Below are positions 1 through 13,470 of a stretch of DNA of 64,000 bases, piece by piece. A program made the translations under genes and the position numbers. How positions within the stretch are numbered: position 1 is the first letter of the stretch; each line of letters opens with the position of its first letter. The notes below the pieces were generated by a model. That model did no database searches. It was not told the origin of the DNA and saw only the letters and a list, made by a program, of their open reading frames with translations. This DNA comes from Streptomyces sp. TG1A-8 (lineage in GTDB: Bacteria; Actinomycetota; Actinomycetes; Streptomycetales; Streptomycetaceae): positions 2,046,001-2,110,000 of the forward strand of contig NZ_JASTLB010000001.1 in the NCBI RefSeq assembly GCF_030499535.1, read 5' to 3'.

Positions 1-238
1 CGATGTCGGCCCGTCGTCCGAAGCGGTGCACGGCGACGACCGCGGCCGTGCGCGCGGTCACGGCCGCTTCCACGGTGGAGGCGTCCAGGCAGTAGGTGAC
101 CGGGTCTATGTCGGCGAACACCGGGAGCGCGCCGGCCCGGATCACGGCCTCGGCGACCTCGGCGTTCCCGAAGGCCGGTACGACGACCTCGTCGCCGGGC
201 CCGACGCCGGCGGCCCTGAGCATTGCAGCAGTACCCAT
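1..238 (-). CDS. DegT/DnrJ/EryC1/StrS-type PLP aminotransferase, partial
   Basis: Reading from 238 down to the window edge gives an aminotransferase N-terminal segment with the motifs AAGVGPGDEVVVPAFG, ADIDPVTY and AVVAVHRFGR, typical of PLP-dependent sugar aminotransferases of the DegT/StrS family. The C-terminal part, including the PLP lysine, lies outside the window. Family members normally have about 40-50 residues before the GVGPGDEV motif, but here the only in-frame ATG codons (238 and 223) lie just before it and the rRNA terminator sits immediately upstream, so the gene looks 5'-truncated. No ribosome binding site was seen. It may be a non-functional remnant. Confidence 0.6.
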   Translation of the reverse strand, partial: MGTAAMLRAAGVGPGDEVVVPAFGNAEVAEAVIRAGALPVFADIDPVTYCLDASTVEAAVTARTAAVVAVHRFGRRADI

Positions 239-289
239 GTGCTGGATGCTGGGGGCGCAACGTGAACGACACGTTACGGACAACGGAAA

Positions 290-325
290 AGGGCGGACCC
301 TGAACCGAAGTTCAGGGTCCGCCCT
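290..325 (-). terminator. rRNA operon terminator
   Basis: A perfect 15-bp inverted repeat (AGGGCGGACCCTGAA, 290-304, with 311-325) with a 6-nt loop lies directly after the 5S gene. On the minus strand it is followed by a run of T, so it fits an intrinsic terminator for the rRNA operon. Confidence 0.85.
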
Positions 326-335
326 CTCAATGATT

Positions 336-454
336 GTTCGGCGGTGTCCTACTCTCCCACAGGGTCCCCCCTGCAGTACCATCGGCGCTGTGAGGCTTAG
401 CTTCCGGGTTCGGAATGTAACCGGGCGTTTCCCTCACGCTATGACCACCGAAAC
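336..454 (-). rRNA. rrf: 5S ribosomal RNA
   Basis: The minus strand from 454 begins GTTTCGGTGGTCATAGCG and ends GACACCGCCGAAC, matching the actinobacterial 5S rRNA with closing-stem ends that pair with each other. The length is about 119 nt. It is the last gene of the rRNA operon, 85 nt after the 23S gene. Ends are placed by stem pairing and may be off by a few bases. Confidence 0.93.
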
Positions 455-539
455 ACTATGAAACTGAACGCCGCACCATGTGCGAGCACACGGGGCTGTT
501 CGTGGTTTCAGAACCAACACAGTGGACGCGAGCAACTGA

Positions 540-5493
<4,954 letters not shown>

Positions 5494-5900
5494 GCTCACC
5501 CCGGACCATGCAACCAGCACATCCGGTGCACACATCACGAGAGCGGAACAGCCGGGCGGAATAAGCCCAGCCGTTCACAGCGTCCTCGCTGTGTCTACTT
5601 CAAAGGAACCTCGACCATCGGAAAACAACCTCCGACGGACGGGGTATCAACATATCTGGCGTTGACTTTTGGCACGCTGTTGAGTTCTCAAGGAACGGAC
5701 GCTTCCTTCGTACTCACCCTCACGGGCTTTCCTCCGGGCGCTTCCCTTCGGTCCTGCGTCTCCGACTCTACCAGATCCTTTTCCGATCCGATTTCCTCGG
5801 TGCTTTCCAGGTTCCCGCTCCCGCGTTTCCCTTTCCGGCGGTTCCGACTTTATCAGAACTTCTGAGTCGGATTTTCCACCCGGCCCGGAGAACCTGCGTC
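5494..5900 (-). promoter_or_regulatory. rRNA operon promoter and leader region
   Basis: No protein gene is supported in this stretch. On the minus strand there are two good -10-like hexamers, TAAAGT (5852-5847, within TCTGATAAAGTCGG) and TAGAGT (5770-5765, within TCTGGTAGAGTCGG), in repeated sequence contexts, as expected for the tandem promoters of Streptomyces rRNA operons. The leader downstream includes a conserved-looking block (TTGAGAACTCAACAGCG around 5690) that I recognise from Streptomyces rRNA leaders, and a small hairpin at 5576-5593. No clear TTGACA-type -35 boxes were found, so the start points are inferred. Confidence 0.7.
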
Positions 5901-6009
5901 CAGTCCATGGAGCACTGGGGTTCCCCGCCGGAGGAGTGGCAAACGTACTGGAGCGGGGCGGCCCGATGCAAATCGAGGTGCCCCGCTCCCTGTTGGCGCG
6001 GAGGAGGGG

Positions 6010-7695
6010 TCAGACCTCCACCACGACCGGCAGGATCATCGGTCTGCGGCGATAGGTGTCCGAGACCCACTTACCGAGGGTGCGGCGGATGAGCTGCTGG
6101 AGCTGGTGGAGCTCCACGACGCCGTCCTGGGCGGACCGCTCCAGGACCTCCGTGATCTTCGGAAGGACGCCGGCGAAGGCCGAGTCCTCGATGCCCGAGC
6201 CACGGGCCTGGACGTGCGGACCGCCCGTGATCTTTCCGGTGGAGGCGTCCAGGACGACGAAGACCGAGATGATGCCCTCGTCGCCGAGGATCTTGCGGTC
6301 CTTCAGGGCCGGCTCACCGACGTCCCCGACGGAGAGCCCGTCGACGTAGACGTACCCCGCCTGGACCTTGCCGGAGATCCTGGCCTTCCCTCCGACCAGG
6401 TCGACCACCACGCCGTCCTCGGCGATGACGACCCGGTCGTGCGGGACACCCGTCAGTGCGCCCAGCTCGGCGTTGGCGCGCAGGTGGCGCCACTCGCCGT
6501 GGACCGGCATCAGGTTCCGCGGGCGGCAGATGTTGTAGAAGTACAGCAGCTCGCCGGCGGAGGCGTGGCCGGAGACGTGCACCTTGGCGTTGCCCTTGTG
6601 GACGACGTTGGCGCCCCAGCGGGTCAGGCCGTTGATCACGCGGTAGACCGCGTTCTCGTTGCCGGGGATGAGCGACGAGGCCAGGATGACCGTGTCGCCC
6701 TCCACGATCCGGATCTGGTGGTCGCGGTTGGCCATGCGGGACAGGGCCGCCATGGGCTCGCCCTGGGAGCCCGTGCACACCAGGACCACCTTGTGGTCCG
6801 GGAGGTCGTCCAGCGTCTTCACGTCCACGACCAGGCCCGGCGGGACCTTCAGGTACCCGAGGTCCCGGGCGATGCCCATGTTGCGGACCATGGAGCGGCC
6901 GACGAAGGCGACCCGGCGGCCGTGCTCGTGCGCCGCGTCCAGGATCTGCTGGATGCGGTGGACGTGGCTGGCGAAGCTCGCCACGATGATCCGCTTGCCG
7001 GCGCCGGCGAAGACCTGGCGCAGGACGTTGGAGATGTCGCGCTCGGGCGGGACGAAACCCGGGACCTCGGCGTTCGTCGAGTCGGCGAGGAGGAGGTCGA
7101 TGCCTTCCTCGCTCAGCCGCGCGAACGCGTGCAGGTCGGTCAGGCGGTTGTCCAGCGGGAGCTGGTCCATCTTGAAGTCGCCGGTGTGGACCACCATGCC
7201 GGCGGGCGTGCGGATGGCGACGGCCAGGGCGTCGGGGATGGAGTGGTTGACGGCGACGAACTCGCAGTCGAAGGGGCCGATGCGCTCGCGGTTGCCCTCC
7301 GCCACCTCGAGGGTGTAGGGGCGGATGCGGTGCTCCTGGAGCTTGGCCTCGATGAGGGCGAGGGTCAGCTTGGAGCCGATCAGCGGGATGTCCGGCTTCT
7401 CGCGGAGCAGGAAGGGCACACCGCCGATGTGGTCCTCGTGGCCGTGCGTGAGGACGATGCCCTCGATGTCGTCGAGGCGGTCCCTGATGGACGTGAAGTC
7501 CGGCAGGATCAGGTCGATCCCGGGCTGCTCCTCCTCGGGGAAGAGCACTCCGCAGTCGACGATCAGCAGGCGGCCGCCGTATTCGAAGACCGTCATGTTC
7601 CGGCCGATCTCACCGAGGCCGCCGAGCGGGGTGACGCGCAGGCCGTCCTTCGGCAGCGGCGGGGGCGGGCCGAGTTCAGGATGCGGATGACTCAA
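6010..7695 (-). CDS. rnj: Ribonuclease J
   Basis: This 561-residue protein is a metallo-beta-lactamase/beta-CASP RNase J, a 5'-to-3' exonuclease and endonuclease for mRNA decay and rRNA maturation. It shows the zinc-binding motif HGHEDHIGG, the opening GGLGEIGRNM, the beta-CASP segment around ASFASHVHR and the late motif HVSGHAS. I chose the TTG codon at 7695 (protein begins SHPHPELG after the initiator) because GAGGAG lies 7 nt upstream and homology starts there; the upstream in-frame ATG at 7788 adds residues without family match. It lies just upstream of, and co-oriented with, the rRNA operon. Confidence 0.93.
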   Translation of the reverse strand: MSHPHPELGPPPPLPKDGLRVTPLGGLGEIGRNMTVFEYGGRLLIVDCGVLFPEEEQPGIDLILPDFTSIRDRLDDIEGIVLTHGHEDHIGGVPFLLREKPDIPLIGSKLTLALIEAKLQEHRIRPYTLEVAEGNRERIGPFDCEFVAVNHSIPDALAVAIRTPAGMVVHTGDFKMDQLPLDNRLTDLHAFARLSEEGIDLLLADSTNAEVPGFVPPERDISNVLRQVFAGAGKRIIVASFASHVHRIQQILDAAHEHGRRVAFVGRSMVRNMGIARDLGYLKVPPGLVVDVKTLDDLPDHKVVLVCTGSQGEPMAALSRMANRDHQIRIVEGDTVILASSLIPGNENAVYRVINGLTRWGANVVHKGNAKVHVSGHASAGELLYFYNICRPRNLMPVHGEWRHLRANAELGALTGVPHDRVVIAEDGVVVDLVGGKARISGKVQAGYVYVDGLSVGDVGEPALKDRKILGDEGIISVFVVLDASTGKITGGPHVQARGSGIEDSAFAGVLPKITEVLERSAQDGVVELHQLQQLIRRTLGKWVSDTYRRRPMILPVVVEV

Positions 7696-7850
7696 AAGAC
7701 TCTCCTCACCACGCGCGCCACGTACCGGTCGGGCACGTGGCGCGCATGACGTTCGTGCAGAAGCAGTTGTGTTGTGGAATGCGGGCACCGGTGGCCCGCC
7801 TGTGCTGTTGTGTGTTCAGTTGTGAAGCTCGGGTGGTGCCAAGTCTGTTG

Positions 7851-8750
7851 TCAGAGCTGTACCCCGCCGGCGGCCAGATCGAGCTTGAGCCGGGCCACCT
7901 CTTCGGGCGAGCACTCGACCATGGGGGCGCGCAGGGGGCCTGCGGGCAGCCCCAGGAGGGTGAGCGCGGCCTTGGTGGTCATGACGCCCTGGGTACGGAA
8001 CATACCGGTGTAGACCGGCAGCAGCTTCTGGTGGATCTCGGTGGCCTTGACGACGTCGCCCGAGGTGTACGCGTCGACGAGGGCGCGCAGGTCGGGGGTG
8101 ACGACGTGGCCGGCGACCGACACGAAGCCGACCGCGCCCACGGAGAGCAGGGGCAGGTTCAGCATGTCGTCGCCGGAGTACCAGGCGAGGCCGGACCGGG
8201 CGATGGCCCAGCCGGCGCGGCCGAGGTCGCCCTTGGCGTCCTTGTTGGCGACGATCCGGGGGTGCTCGGCGAGGCGGACCAGCGTCTCGGTGCCGATCGG
8301 GACGCCGCTGCGGCCGGGGATGTCGTAGAGCATCACCGGCAGGCCGGTGGCGTCGGCGACGGCCGTGAAGTGCCGGTACAGGCCCTCCTGCGGGGGCTTG
8401 TTGTAGTACGGCGTGACGACCAGGAGGCCGTGGGCGCCGGCCTGCTCCGCCGCGCGGGCCAGTTCGATGCTGTGGCGGGTGTCGTTGGTGCCGACACCGG
8501 CCACGACGTGGGCGCGGTCGCCGACCGCCTCCCGCACGGCTCGCACGAGGTCCGCTTTCTCCGCGTCGCTGGTGGTGGGGGACTCGCCGGTGGTGCCGCT
8601 GACGACCAACCCGTCGTTGCCTGCGTCCACCAGGTGGGCGGCGAGCCGCTGCGCGCCGTCGAGGTCGAGTGCGCCGTCCGCCGTGAAGGGCGTGACCATG
8701 GCGGTGAGGACCCGCCCGAAGGGGGTCTGCGGAGTCGAGGTCGGAGCCAT
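7851..8750 (-). CDS. dapA: 4-hydroxy-tetrahydrodipicolinate synthase
   Basis: This 299-residue class I aldolase-type enzyme condenses pyruvate with aspartate semialdehyde in the lysine/diaminopimelate pathway. Visible motifs are VTPFTADGALDLD, the pyruvate-binding GTTGESPT, YDIPGRSG and the Schiff-base lysine in ANKDAKGD. The start at ATG 8750 (MAPTSTPQTPFG) gives the usual family length; a longer reading adds Cys-rich sequence without homology. It follows thyX and precedes RNase J in the same direction. Streptomyces usually have more than one dapA copy, so this may not be the only one. Confidence 0.93.
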   Translation of the reverse strand: MAPTSTPQTPFGRVLTAMVTPFTADGALDLDGAQRLAAHLVDAGNDGLVVSGTTGESPTTSDAEKADLVRAVREAVGDRAHVVAGVGTNDTRHSIELARAAEQAGAHGLLVVTPYYNKPPQEGLYRHFTAVADATGLPVMLYDIPGRSGVPIGTETLVRLAEHPRIVANKDAKGDLGRAGWAIARSGLAWYSGDDMLNLPLLSVGAVGFVSVAGHVVTPDLRALVDAYTSGDVVKATEIHQKLLPVYTGMFRTQGVMTTKAALTLLGLPAGPLRAPMVECSPEEVARLKLDLAAGGVQL

Positions 8751-8821
8751 GGGTGACACGCTACTCGGTGCGCATTGTGTGGTCTGCCTGCGGGGGCCGG
8801 GAAAGTAAGGACAAATGCGGA

Positions 8822-8861
8822 GCCCGGCACTGCCTGCTCGGGGGTTCAAGCAGTGCCGGGC
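8822..8861 (-). terminator. thyX-dapA intergenic hairpin
   Basis: A perfect 12-bp inverted repeat (GCCCGGCACTGC, 8822-8833, with 8850-8861) with a 16-nt loop lies between the thyX stop and the dapA start. There is no T tract, so it may act as a factor-independent terminator or as an RNA end-stabiliser for thyX. Confidence 0.55.
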
Positions 8862-8960
8862 CCGTCCGATCAGGCTAGATGAACTTCCACAAATGCCGCA
8901 ATACGGACACCTCACCGGGCTGACCCGTACATCCGTTCCGCGCGGGAGGGCGGGGTCCCG

Positions 8961-9689
8961 TCACGGCGCCACCCGCCCGTTGGCGTTGAAGGCGGCGTGC
9001 GTGAGGGGCATCAGCCGTGCCCACTCGGCCTCCAGCTTCTCGCCGACCATCTCGATCTCCCGCTGCGGGAAGGACGGCACCCTGGCCAGTTCGTGCTGGG
9101 TGCGCAGGCCGAGGAAGTGCATCAGCGAGCGGGCGTTGCAGGTGGCGTACATCGAGGAGTAGAGGCCGACGGGCAGGACCGAACGGGCGACCTCGCGGGC
9201 GACGCCCTCGGCGAGCAGCTTCTGGTAGGCCGTGTACGCCTGCTCGTAGGACTCCCGCAGGACGCCGCGCACCGCCTCGTGCTGGGCCGGGGTGCCCTCG
9301 ACGAAGACGTACTTGCCCGGGCGGCCCTGCTGGACGAGCTTGCGGGAGGCGCCGGGGACGTAGAAGACCGGCTGGAGCTCGCGGTAGCGGCCGGACTCCT
9401 CGTTGTACGACCAGCCGACGCGGTGCCGCATGAACTCGCGGAAGACGAAGATCGGGGCGCTGATGAGGAACGTCATCGAGTTGTGCTCGAACGGGCTGCC
9501 GTGCCGGTCGCGCATCAGGTAGTTGATCAGGCCCTTGGAGCGCTCGGGGTCCTTCTTCAGTTCGTCCAGGGACTGCTCGCCGGCCGTGGAGACGCGGGCG
9601 GCGAAGAGGACGTCGGCGTCCGACGCGCTGGACTTCACCAGTTCGACGGTGACGTCGCTGCGGAACGTGAGCGACTCGGGGGTGGTCAC
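8961..9689 (-). CDS. thyX: FAD-dependent thymidylate synthase ThyX
   Basis: This flavin-dependent enzyme methylates dUMP to dTMP using methylene-tetrahydrofolate and NADPH. The ThyX signature region reads RHRVGWSYNEESGRY, and further family segments are PFEHNSMTF, LPVGLYSSMYATCNARSL and FLGLRTQHELA. I placed the start at GTG 9689 (242 residues) because GGAAGGA lies about 12 nt upstream; an ATG at 9710 would add seven residues and gives a length closer to homologues I recall, so the start is uncertain. It sits upstream of dapA in the same orientation, with a hairpin between them. Confidence 0.92.
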   Translation of the reverse strand: MTTPESLTFRSDVTVELVKSSASDADVLFAARVSTAGEQSLDELKKDPERSKGLINYLMRDRHGSPFEHNSMTFLISAPIFVFREFMRHRVGWSYNEESGRYRELQPVFYVPGASRKLVQQGRPGKYVFVEGTPAQHEAVRGVLRESYEQAYTAYQKLLAEGVAREVARSVLPVGLYSSMYATCNARSLMHFLGLRTQHELARVPSFPQREIEMVGEKLEAEWARLMPLTHAAFNANGRVAP

Positions 9690-9879
9690 GGGGCTCGGGG
9701 TCCTTCCCATCACTGCTGAGGTTCGCGCCCACCTTACGGGGCACCCGCCTGGGCGGAGGCAGTGCCTCGGCCCGAATGCCGCGCCGTCGGCCCCCCGGAC
9801 ACGGGCACCTTTCGCACCGCTGGATCGTCTGTCCGGATGAGGCCTGTCCGTCCGTCCCCCGAAAGGAGACACCACCGCG

Positions 9880-10131
9880 ATGTTCCGTCGGCACGAGCCC
9901 GTCCCCTTCACCCCCCCGGCCGAGGCCGACACGTTCCGCAGCAACGTCACCCCGCCGCCCCGCCCCCGCCCGTCGGCCGGCCAGTTGGCCGGGCGCTGGC
10001 TGCTGGGCCTCACCATCGTCGCCGGGATCGTCGGCTCCCTCATCATCGCAACGCCCGCCCTGTCCACGCCGTCCAGCAGTACGCCGGTCCAGCAGTCCCA
10101 GGCGTCGCAGGGGCACGCACCGGGGCGCTGA
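9880..10131 (+). CDS. Small single-pass membrane protein, unknown function
   Basis: An 83-residue protein with a Pro-rich hydrophilic N-terminus, one hydrophobic segment at about residues 43-61 (WLLGLTIVAGIVGSLIIA) and a short Ser/Gln-rich tail. AAAGGAGAC lies 10 nt before the ATG, so translation is credible. It is divergent from thyX and upstream of a second membrane protein gene. I do not recognise a domain. Confidence 0.7.
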   Translation: MFRRHEPVPFTPPAEADTFRSNVTPPPRPRPSAGQLAGRWLLGLTIVAGIVGSLIIATPALSTPSSSTPVQQSQASQGHAPGR

Positions 10132-10221
10132 CCCTTCCGGACGTCCATGGGTGGTGAGCGGGAACACGGCCGGATAGCCTCACCGGGCACAGCCCACGCG
10201 AGGACCGAGTGAGGACCAGCC

Positions 10222-10776
10222 GTGCCCCTGCCCTTCCTGACGGCCGACCGCACCTTCGAGACGGCGTCCGAGAGCGCGCTGCCGTACGAGGACCGCGACC
10301 GCTGGCGGCGCCCCTACCGGCCCGGGCCGTGGCGGGTGGGCACAGCCGCCGTGGGGCTGCTGCTCTCCTCGTTCGTGCTGTTCGGGGCGGTTCTCGTCGC
10401 CCTCGCCGGCTCGGCGGCCCCCGCCGCGGCGATCCTGGCCGCGGCCCTGGCGGTCATCGGCGGCGCGCTGCGGCTGCTGCGCATGGGCGTGTGGGTGAGC
10501 GGGCGCGGCCTGCGTCAGGTGCGCTTCCTGGCGACGCGTACGGTGCCGTGGCGGCGCGTCGTCTCGGTGCGGACGGCGCAGCAGCCGGTGCGCTGGCTGG
10601 GGCTGCCGCGCACGGTGCAGGGGCAGGCGCTCACCCTCGTGCGCGCGGACCGGCCGGCCGAGGACGCGGCTCCGCTGCTGACCACGCACGGCCTGGACTT
10701 CCGGGGGCGGCCCGCGGCCTTCGACCGGGCCGCCGACGCGGTGGAGGCCTGGGCCGCGGAGCACCGCAGGGACTGA
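10222..10776 (+). CDS. PH-domain-like integral membrane protein
   Basis: This 184-residue protein starts at GTG 10222. Two hydrophobic segments (about residues 41-62 and 67-84) are followed by a region resembling the bacterial PH (YdbT/DUF304-like) fold: GVWVSGRGLRQVRF, then TVPWRRVVSVRTAQQP. Such proteins are widespread, poorly characterised membrane proteins in actinobacteria. The last residues (AVEAWAAEHRRD) are helical and charged. It is followed directly by a strong terminator hairpin. Confidence 0.75.
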   Translation: MPLPFLTADRTFETASESALPYEDRDRWRRPYRPGPWRVGTAAVGLLLSSFVLFGAVLVALAGSAAPAAAILAAALAVIGGALRLLRMGVWVSGRGLRQVRFLATRTVPWRRVVSVRTAQQPVRWLGLPRTVQGQALTLVRADRPAEDAAPLLTTHGLDFRGRPAAFDRAADAVEAWAAEHRRD

Positions 10777-10835
10777 CCGGGCACGGGGAAGGGCCGGTCC
10801 GCACCATCGGCGGACCGGCCCTTCCCCGTGCCCGG
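10777..10835. terminator. Strong bidirectional terminator
   Basis: A perfect 26-bp inverted repeat (10777-10802 with 10810-10835) has a 7-nt loop and overlaps the stop region of the PH-domain gene. The convergent TPR-protein gene ends at 10850. It can serve both strands. Confidence 0.85.
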
Positions 10836-10849
10836 GGCGTTGCTGCGGT

Positions 10850-11302
10850 TCAGGCCCGGGTGTGCGCGCCGTCGTGGAGGGCTATGGCGCGTTGCATCGC
10901 CTTGCGGGCGCGCGGGGTGTCGCGGGCGTCGTGGTAGGCGACGGCGAGCCGGAACCAGTTGCGCCAGTCGTCGGGGGCCGCCTCGGTCTCGGCCTTGCGC
11001 CGGGTGAACACCTCGTCGGCCGAATCGCGGTCGATGCGACCGCTGGGGGTGCGCCTCAGCTCGTCGACGGGCAGACCGCCCTCGGCGTCGAGTTCGGCGG
11101 CGAGCTGGTTGGCCCTGCGGACGAACCGGGTGTTCTTCCACAGGAACCACAGGCCGATGACCGGCAGGATCAGCACCGCCACGCCGAAGGTGACGGTCAG
11201 CAGGGTGCCGGACTGGATGAGCATGACGCCGCGGCTGCCGACCAGGACGAAGTAGAAGACGAGGACGGCGGCCGTGACGGCGTAGGAGATCTTCGCGCGC
11301 AT
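10850..11302 (-). CDS. Membrane-anchored TPR-like protein
   Basis: This 150-residue protein has two N-terminal hydrophobic segments (about residues 8-26 and 31-55), then a soluble part with a tetratricopeptide-like stretch, WRNWFRLAVAYHDARDTPRARKAM written over residues 116-139. It begins 13 nt after the dapB stop and is likely the last gene of the pnp-pepR-dapB transcript. The function is unknown; TPR repeats usually mediate protein contacts. Confidence 0.75.
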   Translation of the reverse strand: MRAKISYAVTAAVLVFYFVLVGSRGVMLIQSGTLLTVTFGVAVLILPVIGLWFLWKNTRFVRRANQLAAELDAEGGLPVDELRRTPSGRIDRDSADEVFTRRKAETEAAPDDWRNWFRLAVAYHDARDTPRARKAMQRAIALHDGAHTRA

Positions 11303-11315
11303 GTGGGGTCTCGGA

Positions 11316-12077
<762 letters not shown>

Positions 12078-12090
12078 TTACGGGAGGTGA

Positions 12091-13470
12091 TCAGGCGACG
12101 GCGTCGTGCAGCCGCGCGGCCTGCTTGTCCTTCAGCGGACCGATGACCGACAGCGACGGGCGCTGCCCCAGGATGTCGTGGGCGACCGACCGGACCTCGT
12201 CCGGGGTGACCTCGGCTATCCGGGCCAGCATGTCGTCGACGGACATCTGCTCGCCCCAGCACAGCTCGCTCTTGCCGATACGGTTCATCAGCGCGCCGGT
12301 GTCCTCCAGGCCGAGGACCGTGGAGCCCTTGAGCTGGCCGACGGCGCGGCTGATCTCGTCGTCGCTCAGGCCGTTCTCGGCGACGTGGTCGAGTTCTTCG
12401 CGGCAGATCCGCAGCACCTCGTGCACCTGGCTCGGGCGGCAGCCGGCGTACACGCCGAACAGCCCGCAGTCGGCGAAGCCGGAGGTGTACGAGTACACGC
12501 TGTAGGCCAGTCCGCGCTTCTCCCGGACCTCCTGGAACAGCCTGGACGACATGCCGCCGCCGAGGGCCGTGTTGAGGACGCCCATCGCCCAGCGGCGGTC
12601 GTCGGTGCGGGCCAGGCCCGGCATGCCGAGGACGACGTGCGCCTGCTCGGTCCTGCGGCCGATCAGTTCGACGCGGCCGGCCGTGCGGATGGCGCGGCGG
12701 CCGGAGCGCGGGGCGATCGGCTGCGCGTCGGGGTCCTTCAGGACGCCGTCCCTCTCGAAGGCGGCGCGGACCTGCCGCACGACCTTGTGGTGGTCGACGT
12801 TGCCGGCGCAGGCGACGACCAGGTGGGTGGGGTCGTAGTGCTTCTTGTAGAAGCGGCGGATGCGGTCGGCGGTGAGGGCGTTGACCGTGTCGACCGTGCC
12901 GAGGACCGGGCGGCCGAGGGGGTTGTCGCCGAACATGGTGTGCGCGAACAGGTCGTGCACGCAGTCGCCCGGGTCGTCCTCGGTCATCGCGATCTCCTCG
13001 AGGATCGCGCCGCGCTCGACGTCGACGTCCTCCTCGGCGATGAGCGAGCCGGTGAGCATGTCGCAGACGACGTCGATGGCCAGGGGCAGGTCGGTGTCGA
13101 GCACGCGCGCGTAGTAGCACGTGTACTCCTTGGCCGTGAACGCGTTCATCTCGCCGCCGACGGCGTCGACGGCGGAGGAGATGTCCAGGGCGGACCTGCG
13201 GCCGGTGCCCTTGAAGAGCAGGTGCTCCAGGTAGTGCGTGGCGCCGTTCAGGGACGGGGACTCGTCGCGGGAGCCGACGTGCGCCCAGATGCCGAAGGTC
13301 GCCGAGCGTACGGAGGGCAGGGTCTCGGTGACGATGCGCAGGCCGCCGGGGAGGGTGGTCCTGCGGACGGTGCCGATGCCGTTGGAGCCCTTGATGAGGG
13401 TTTGGGTACGGGCGACGGCCCGCGCCTCCGGGGAGGTGCGGGCCGTCGCCTTGGAGCTACGGGACGTCAC
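12091..13470 (-). CDS. pepR: M16 family zinc peptidase (processing-protease type)
   Basis: A 459-residue insulinase-like metallopeptidase. It carries the inverted zinc motif [11 protein letters not shown] (HxxEH) followed about 70 residues later by the third ligand region [11 protein letters not shown]. The two-lobed M16 architecture is complete. The GTG start at 13470 overlaps the pnp stop by four bases, indicating translational coupling. In Streptomyces this gene is conserved after pnp. Its physiological substrate is not known from sequence. Confidence 0.9.
   Translation of the reverse strand: MTSRSSKATARTSPEARAVARTQTLIKGSNGIGTVRRTTLPGGLRIVTETLPSVRSATFGIWAHVGSRDESPSLNGATHYLEHLLFKGTGRRSALDISSAVDAVGGEMNAFTAKEYTCYYARVLDTDLPLAIDVVCDMLTGSLIAEEDVDVERGAILEEIAMTEDDPGDCVHDLFAHTMFGDNPLGRPVLGTVDTVNALTADRIRRFYKKHYDPTHLVVACAGNVDHHKVVRQVRAAFERDGVLKDPDAQPIAPRSGRRAIRTAGRVELIGRRTEQAHVVLGMPGLARTDDRRWAMGVLNTALGGGMSSRLFQEVREKRGLAYSVYSYTSGFADCGLFGVYAGCRPSQVHEVLRICREELDHVAENGLSDDEISRAVGQLKGSTVLGLEDTGALMNRIGKSELCWGEQMSVDDMLARIAEVTPDEVRSVAHDILGQRPSLSVIGPLKDKQAARLHDAVA

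Noticed and set aside
6106..7749. 547-codon plus-strand frame opposite RNase J
   Set aside because: High-GC antisense shadow; composition rich in Asp/Val/Gly/His with no domain.
9689..10253. Longer thyX reading with more than 150 extra N-terminal residues
   Set aside because: Extra sequence has no homology and overlaps the divergent small membrane protein gene with its good ribosome binding site.
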